Below are positions 59,294 through 64,000 of a stretch of 64,000 bases of DNA, piece after piece (within the stretch, counting starts at the first letter, position 1; each line of letters opens with the position of its first letter). The stretch is taken from contig JALZWO010000059.1 in NCBI GenBank assembly GCA_023300375.1, forward strand, positions 1 to 64,000. The letters are read 5' to 3'. The notes below the pieces were generated by a model, which was given only the letters and a program-made list of their open reading frames with translations, was not told the origin of the DNA and searched no databases. The translations under genes and the position numbers were made by a program. The stretch is from Granulosicoccus sp. (lineage in GTDB: Bacteria > Pseudomonadota > Gammaproteobacteria > Granulosicoccales > Granulosicoccaceae).

Positions 59294-61075
59294 TTAGGTA
59301 GCCGATTTGCTTTTGTCGCGCAAGCTACTGGCGTCTGTCAAACTGCTGAGTAGGGTATCTGCTGTTCGTAGTGATTCAAGTAGTTTCTGATCATTACGGT
59401 AGATATCTGGTCGATGTTGCAACACATTGTTTTCATCAACCCATGTGGTCAAGTACACCAAATGTGTAGGGATAGGTTGCCTGAACTTAATACGATGAGT
59501 TCGTTTCGAGGCAAAGGCTGCATCTATCTCTTTCTGTGAATAGCCATCGTTTGCCATTAAGTGTTGAGCCAACGCATCTGGATCGCTGAGGCGAATACAA
59601 CCATGGCTGTACGCGCGTTCATTGAGTGTAAAGTGTTTTTGCGATTGAGTGTCGTGTAGGTAAATAGAGTATCTGTTAGGCATCATGAACTTCATACGCC
59701 CAAGGGCATTAATAGAACCACCGCGCTGGCGTAGTGTGTACGGGAATCGTGGCGCATTGAATTCCTCAGGCGTAATTGAACTGCGTGGCACCTTAGTGAC
59801 TTTGTTGCCAACTACCTTCAGAAAATCGAACTGCCTAGATTCGAGATAACCTGGGTTTTTGCGCTCTTTAGGGATGAGTTCGGCATTGGTAATGCTAACG
59901 GGTACAGTCCAAGTCGGATTGAACTCCATATAGCTCATATCTTCACTGAACGATGGAGTTTGGTGTCTGTATTTTCCTACAACACCCGGCATCGTCAAGG
60001 TGGTTTTGTTGTTTACAACAAGGTCAATCTGAAACTCAGGAATATTGACAAAGATATGGCTGTCTCCTAAATCACGCGGTAGCCAGCGCCAGCGTTCTAG
60101 GTTCAGAGCAACTGAATCAATGTCCGCGTTAACACTTTTATTCAATGCGGCACGTGTTTTTGTGTCGGCAATATTACTGGGTTCAATGCCGTGGCGACTT
60201 TGAAATGCACGAAGGGCTTTCAATAGTTCGGCATCCGAGTTCGAAGCCATGTTGGCCTCAAAGCTCAAGTCGCCAGTTTCGAGCAGTCGTGTGCGTATTT
60301 GTTGCTTATCTTCTTCCTTTGAAATAATAGGCGATTCATCGGCAGTGGCAACCTTGGTTCTCTGTATGCCAGTTGATTGTTCAGTCAACAGATCGCGCAT
60401 CACCTGAGTTAAGCGTTTGTAGCCTTCGTGCTTAGGGGCCACTGAATTTATCACTTGATGAACACTAAGCTGGGCATCGCTGACCGATACCAGCAAATTG
60501 AACGCGTTTACTTCAGGGGCGTCTCGGTATAGCTGTTTCTGGTTTGACTTGCCGTCGACGATACCTTTACCAAGATGTTCGACCAGCTTGATGAAATTAG
60601 TATCCAGAAGCTGATTCAAGCTAAATCGCAGTGCGTTTTGATCGTTTGAGAGTTGCGTTTTTTGCGGTGAGGCATCAGCTGCTCTTTTTTCATCCAGAGT
60701 GTTTAGGTTGTCAACTACACTGAGTATGCGATTTAATCCGTACGATTCTGGTTGAAGGCCATGTATTTTGGCGTCTTGAATGGCACGAATGAGCACTTGT
60801 GCATTGGGAGAGATTCCGTTATCGCTAAGCCAAGGACCGTGCTTATGTATGGCTACTATTTCACGTTGTGAGTAAACACTGTGAAGCTCACTCGTTAAAC
60901 TGACTGCATGTGCTGCCCCCAATTGAAGAGTCGGTAAATCAAGCTGTTTAGCCGTGTGTTCTGAATAAATGAATCCAGGGGTCGTGCCACTTTCAGTGCT
61001 CGCAAGGGCTGGTTGCGCCACTACTATAGCGAGCAAAGCGCTGGTGAGAAAAATACGAGAGCCGTCTTTTATCAT
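59294..61075 (-). CDS. L,D-transpeptidase (YcbB/LdtD-like architecture)
   Basis: Central PG-binding-like ALRAFQSRHGIEPSNIADTKTRAALN; YkuD motif RAYSHGCIRLSDPDALAQHL; signal peptide. Confidence 0.92.
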   Translation of the reverse strand: MIKDGSRIFLTSALLAIVVAQPALASTESGTTPGFIYSEHTAKQLDLPTLQLGAAHAVSLTSELHSVYSQREIVAIHKHGPWLSDNGISPNAQVLIRAIQDAKIHGLQPESYGLNRILSVVDNLNTLDEKRAADASPQKTQLSNDQNALRFSLNQLLDTNFIKLVEHLGKGIVDGKSNQKQLYRDAPEVNAFNLLVSVSDAQLSVHQVINSVAPKHEGYKRLTQVMRDLLTEQSTGIQRTKVATADESPIISKEEDKQQIRTRLLETGDLSFEANMASNSDAELLKALRAFQSRHGIEPSNIADTKTRAALNKSVNADIDSVALNLERWRWLPRDLGDSHIFVNIPEFQIDLVVNNKTTLTMPGVVGKYRHQTPSFSEDMSYMEFNPTWTVPVSITNAELIPKERKNPGYLESRQFDFLKVVGNKVTKVPRSSITPEEFNAPRFPYTLRQRGGSINALGRMKFMMPNRYSIYLHDTQSQKHFTLNERAYSHGCIRLSDPDALAQHLMANDGYSQKEIDAAFASKRTHRIKFRQPIPTHLVYLTTWVDENNVLQHRPDIYRNDQKLLESLRTADTLLSSLTDASSLRDKSKSAT

Positions 61076-61301
61076 GGTGAGTCAGTGCGTAGTTTATGGG
61101 GCGCACATTGATGACGCTTTATGCGTTGCAACTTGTGCGTTAACCCATGAGCGACCTTGGCACTACGCGTCTTTAGAGCACAACGCAGGATAGAATTGTT
61201 GATTGCTTCCTTGAGTCTCTAAAGTGTTGCTCTGTTGTTAACTGCGTCTCGAAACAGTAGCGTTTACCACAAGCATGCTTTCTGTTTATCTCGCCATGCA
61301 A

Positions 61302-61730
61302 CTACAGAAGCTCATGCAGGCTTTCAAGATAAGCAGCTTCGTCAGGTGCGCGCTTCTGTCGTTGCGCCTCCCATAGATACAAACCCAGTTTCTCTATCAT
61401 GAGATGCTCAACCGTGTGCCCATCCCCGTGCTTTAATAATAGAGAACGGGTAAGGGAGGCAATGCCCGCTGGACGATTGGTGCCTACCTGTTCGCGAAGC
61501 GCCAAATGCAAGCTCAGGTGAAGGAAAGGGTTTTCATGTCCATGTTCTGCGGTGAAGTCGTGATCGAGAACAGCGTCGTCAGATGTGAGCAGTTTGTGGT
61601 ATTCCGGATGTTCTTCCAGCAAGCTCACTATCTGCTTTTCTAAAGGCTCTAGCGGTTCGTCATTTAATCGCTTTTGCCAAGCACTTCTGAAAAGCTGACG
61701 AGTGCGAGTCCTGTCTTGTGTGAATAGCAT
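61302..61730 (-). CDS. DUF1841 family protein
   Basis: ENPFLHLSLHLALREQVGTNRPAGI and HMIEKLG-type pattern (VEHLMIEKLGLYLWEAQR). Confidence 0.8.
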   Translation of the reverse strand: MLFTQDRTRTRQLFRSAWQKRLNDEPLEPLEKQIVSLLEEHPEYHKLLTSDDAVLDHDFTAEHGHENPFLHLSLHLALREQVGTNRPAGIASLTRSLLLKHGDGHTVEHLMIEKLGLYLWEAQRQKRAPDEAAYLESLHELL

Positions 61731-61789
61731 GGTGAGATAGGTGCTCTTTGTTGGCTGTTGTTACGCGGTCATTTATTTTCAGTAATGGT

Positions 61790-62467
61790 CTACGATGCAC
61801 GTTGGTCTATTAAGTTCTTGATGGCGAGCAAGAAGCCAAGCACCAAAAATGCACCGGGCGGCAGTAGGGCAATGAGTACAGTGTAGTCCTGCGGTATAAG
61901 TGTGACAGACCAGAGACTGGCATTGTCGCCAAATAGCAGCGTCGCGTCACCGAGAAATGTGCCACGCCCTATCAGTTCGCGTATTGCCCCAAGACAGATC
62001 AGCACAGCCGTAAATCCTGCTCCCATGGCCAATGCATCAACAGTTGCGTAAGGTAAAGATTGTCTGGACGCAAAGGCCTCGGCACGTCCTATGATTAAAC
62101 AATTGGTGACTATGAGGGGCAGGAATATGCCCAATGATGCGTGTAGCGCTGGCAGATGGGCTTGCATCAACAGTTCAATGGCCGTGACTGAACTTGCGAT
62201 GATCAAGACATACATTGGCAATCTGATGGATGGCAATAGAAGCTGACGAGAGGCTGATACGACACAGTTGCTTACTAATAGCGTTATTGTGGTGGCCACT
62301 CCCAAGGCCAATGCATTGATCAACGTATTGCTGACAGCCAATAAGGGACAGAGCCCTAGTAGTTTTACCAACGCGGGGTTCTGCTGCCACAGTCCTTGTA
62401 TCCATAGTTGTCGATAAACTGTGGTGGATTTAAACGAACTAGAGCCATCGGCAGCAGCCTGAGTCAT
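61790..62467 (-). CDS. rnfE: Electron transport complex subunit RnfE
   Basis: LWIQGLWQQNPALVKLLGLCPLLAVSNTLINALALGVATTITLLVSN; IVTNCLIIGRAEAFASRQ; GAIRELIGRGTFLG. Confidence 0.94.
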   Translation of the reverse strand: MTQAAADGSSSFKSTTVYRQLWIQGLWQQNPALVKLLGLCPLLAVSNTLINALALGVATTITLLVSNCVVSASRQLLLPSIRLPMYVLIIASSVTAIELLMQAHLPALHASLGIFLPLIVTNCLIIGRAEAFASRQSLPYATVDALAMGAGFTAVLICLGAIRELIGRGTFLGDATLLFGDNASLWSVTLIPQDYTVLIALLPPGAFLVLGFLLAIKNLIDQRAS

Positions 62468-63087
62468 GTTGTAAACACCGTGTCTTTGTTAATAGAGAAC
62501 CACTTCACAGCTCTGTAAATGGCCTGAATGACGGCCCTAGAGGTGATAGTTGCGCCCGTTGCTGCGTCAAAGCTGCCACCATTACGTTTTGTTTGCCAGC
62601 TTGAAGGTTGCCAGTTGTTCGGTGCGGAAAAAGCGATAGCTTGACCATTGAACTGCGTGATCCAGTCAGATCGGCGATAGTCGATGAAGTCGCCAAGGCC
62701 CGGTGTCTCACGGTGCTCGATAACTCTGGCAGCAATCACCTGACCATCAACACGCAAACCCAGCAGTAGCCGAATTTCACCGCTATAGCCGTCGAATGCA
62801 ATAACCTCCAGCACTGCGGCCATTGGCTGATTTTGCCGGTACGCTGTGTAGATTTCTACCATCTGCTGTCCACCCAGTTCGGGTGCAACATGCGTTCGTA
62901 GTGATTGCACTGGATTGGAGTCGTACGGCCCTGTTGGTAGCACAGCACTAAGATTGTCCAGTCGCCATTGCAGTTGTGCTTCGCTGATTTGTGTCTGCGT
63001 AGCGCTGTTGACCAACGCCAGTAGGCTAATAGCGAGCAGTGCAGCTACGGCTAAAGAGAGTGCACTTTTGTAAGGGAGTGCCATCAT
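62464..63087 (-). CDS. rnfG: Electron transport complex subunit RnfG
   Basis: YSGEIRLLLGLRVDGQVIAARVIEHRETPGLGDFID; flavinylation motif FDAATGATITSRAVIQAI; ATGA-type overlap with rnfE. Confidence 0.94.
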   Translation of the reverse strand: MMALPYKSALSLAVAALLAISLLALVNSATQTQISEAQLQWRLDNLSAVLPTGPYDSNPVQSLRTHVAPELGGQQMVEIYTAYRQNQPMAAVLEVIAFDGYSGEIRLLLGLRVDGQVIAARVIEHRETPGLGDFIDYRRSDWITQFNGQAIAFSAPNNWQPSSWQTKRNGGSFDAATGATITSRAVIQAIYRAVKWFSINKDTVFTT

Positions 63088-64000
63088 GTCGAATCGCGCT
63101 TTGCGTTGTCAGTGCGAAGCGAATTTCGCACAAACGTATGATCAATGAGCGGTACGCACATGTTCATCAGTAACACCGCAAAGGCGAAACCTTCCGGGTA
63201 ATGACTGAACTCCCTGATAAAGAAACACAGCAAGCCAATACCGACGCCGTAAAAAAGCTTACCCGGATGGCTCGTTGCACTGCTGACCGGATCAGTGGCA
63301 ATGAAAAATGCACCGAATAAAATGGCGCCAGTGAATAACGCCATGGTTGCAGGTATGACAGTGGACGACGATAAACTGCCGTACGCCAGATAGGCTAGCC
63401 ACAGGGTGGCCAGTACTGATACAGGGATGCGCCAGTTAATGACTTTAACTGCCAATAGGTACACGCCACCTAGTAGCCACATGAATGCCAGTAACGTCCA
63501 GTTCGATTGCTTGAGTACATCCGCGGCCAACTCTTTATCAATGGACGTTGTGTTTGTAGATTCAAACAGTTTGTTTTGTAACGTTGTATCGAGACGTTCT
63601 AATGGAGTGGCACTGGTAAGGGCATCCCAATGAATGGGTGCCGAGTCAAGTAAGCCAAGCTCGGTATTCCACTGTGTCATGGTTTGTGGAAAACTGATGA
63701 TTAAAACTGCGTAAGCGACCATGGCAGGATTAAAGGGGTTGTGGCCCAGTCCGCCGAATACGTGTTTCCCTAGTGAGCACATAACAACGATGCCCACTAT
63801 CAATTGCCAGAGGGGTAAGCTTTGCGGCAAACTCAAAGCAAGCAGTGCTGCAGCTACTATTATACTGCCATCCTTAAGTGTTGTTATTACAGGGCGCCGG
63901 CGTAGTGCCAGCATAGCGGCCTCACATAGTGCAGCTATAATAACGGCAATAAAAATATTCTTTATGACTCTGGCATCAATGAATAATGCGTAGACAATAA
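63084..64000 (-). CDS. rnfD: Electron transport complex subunit RnfD (N-terminus beyond right edge)
   Basis: GKHVFGGLGHNPFNPAMVAYAVLIISFPQTMTQW; the ORF-track start at 63914 is internal, since the frame reads upstream as IVYALFIDARVIKNIFIAVIIAALCEAAMLALRRRP to the window edge. Confidence 0.92.
   Translation of the reverse strand, partial: IVYALFIDARVIKNIFIAVIIAALCEAAMLALRRRPVITTLKDGSIIVAAALLALSLPQSLPLWQLIVGIVVMCSLGKHVFGGLGHNPFNPAMVAYAVLIISFPQTMTQWNTELGLLDSAPIHWDALTSATPLERLDTTLQNKLFESTNTTSIDKELAADVLKQSNWTLLAFMWLLGGVYLLAVKVINWRIPVSVLATLWLAYLAYGSLSSSTVIPATMALFTGAILFGAFFIATDPVSSATSHPGKLFYGVGIGLLCFFIREFSHYPEGFAFAVLLMNMCVPLIDHTFVRNSLRTDNAKRDST

Overview
The window looks like ordinary chromosome from a gammaproteobacterium-type organism (inferred from gene families only). 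It is densely coded, mostly on the + strand up to about 58.4 kb and mostly on the - strand after that. Partial genes sit at both edges: pilU-like on the left and rnfD on the right. Core modules are: gluconate metabolism (gnd, gluconokinase, SMP-30); a peptide ABC transporter operon with an embedded M24 peptidase; a GlcNAc-kinase-like gene plus murQ; a large chemosensory cluster (two cheB, a 921-aa CheA with two Hpt and two CheW-like regions, cheW, MCP, cheY, cheR, cheX); a GAF/HlyD plus M50/HlyD membrane module; a hybrid histidine kinase plus REC-GGDEF-EAL pair; hemH; three-subunit pntAA/AB/B; priA; argS; a SPOR protein; hrpA; mazG; an L,D-transpeptidase; and rnfDGE. The one clearly accessory segment is about 49.4-51.9 kb, between the SPOR gene and hrpA. 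It holds a RAYT-like transposase, a frameshifted and truncated RecF/PtuA-like ATPase remnant, and a PtuB-like (TIGR02646-type) HNH gene carrying an exact 8 x 9-bp in-frame repeat. It reads as a decayed Septu-like defence locus. Other points worth checking are a possible DHp-only phosphotransfer protein coupled to a lone receiver, a PqqD/RRE-like domain fused to an M50-HlyD protein, a PntAA with an added C-terminal HhH-like domain, and a cluster of DnaA-box-like sites upstream of priA. All assignments come from reading sequence and motifs. No database search was run.
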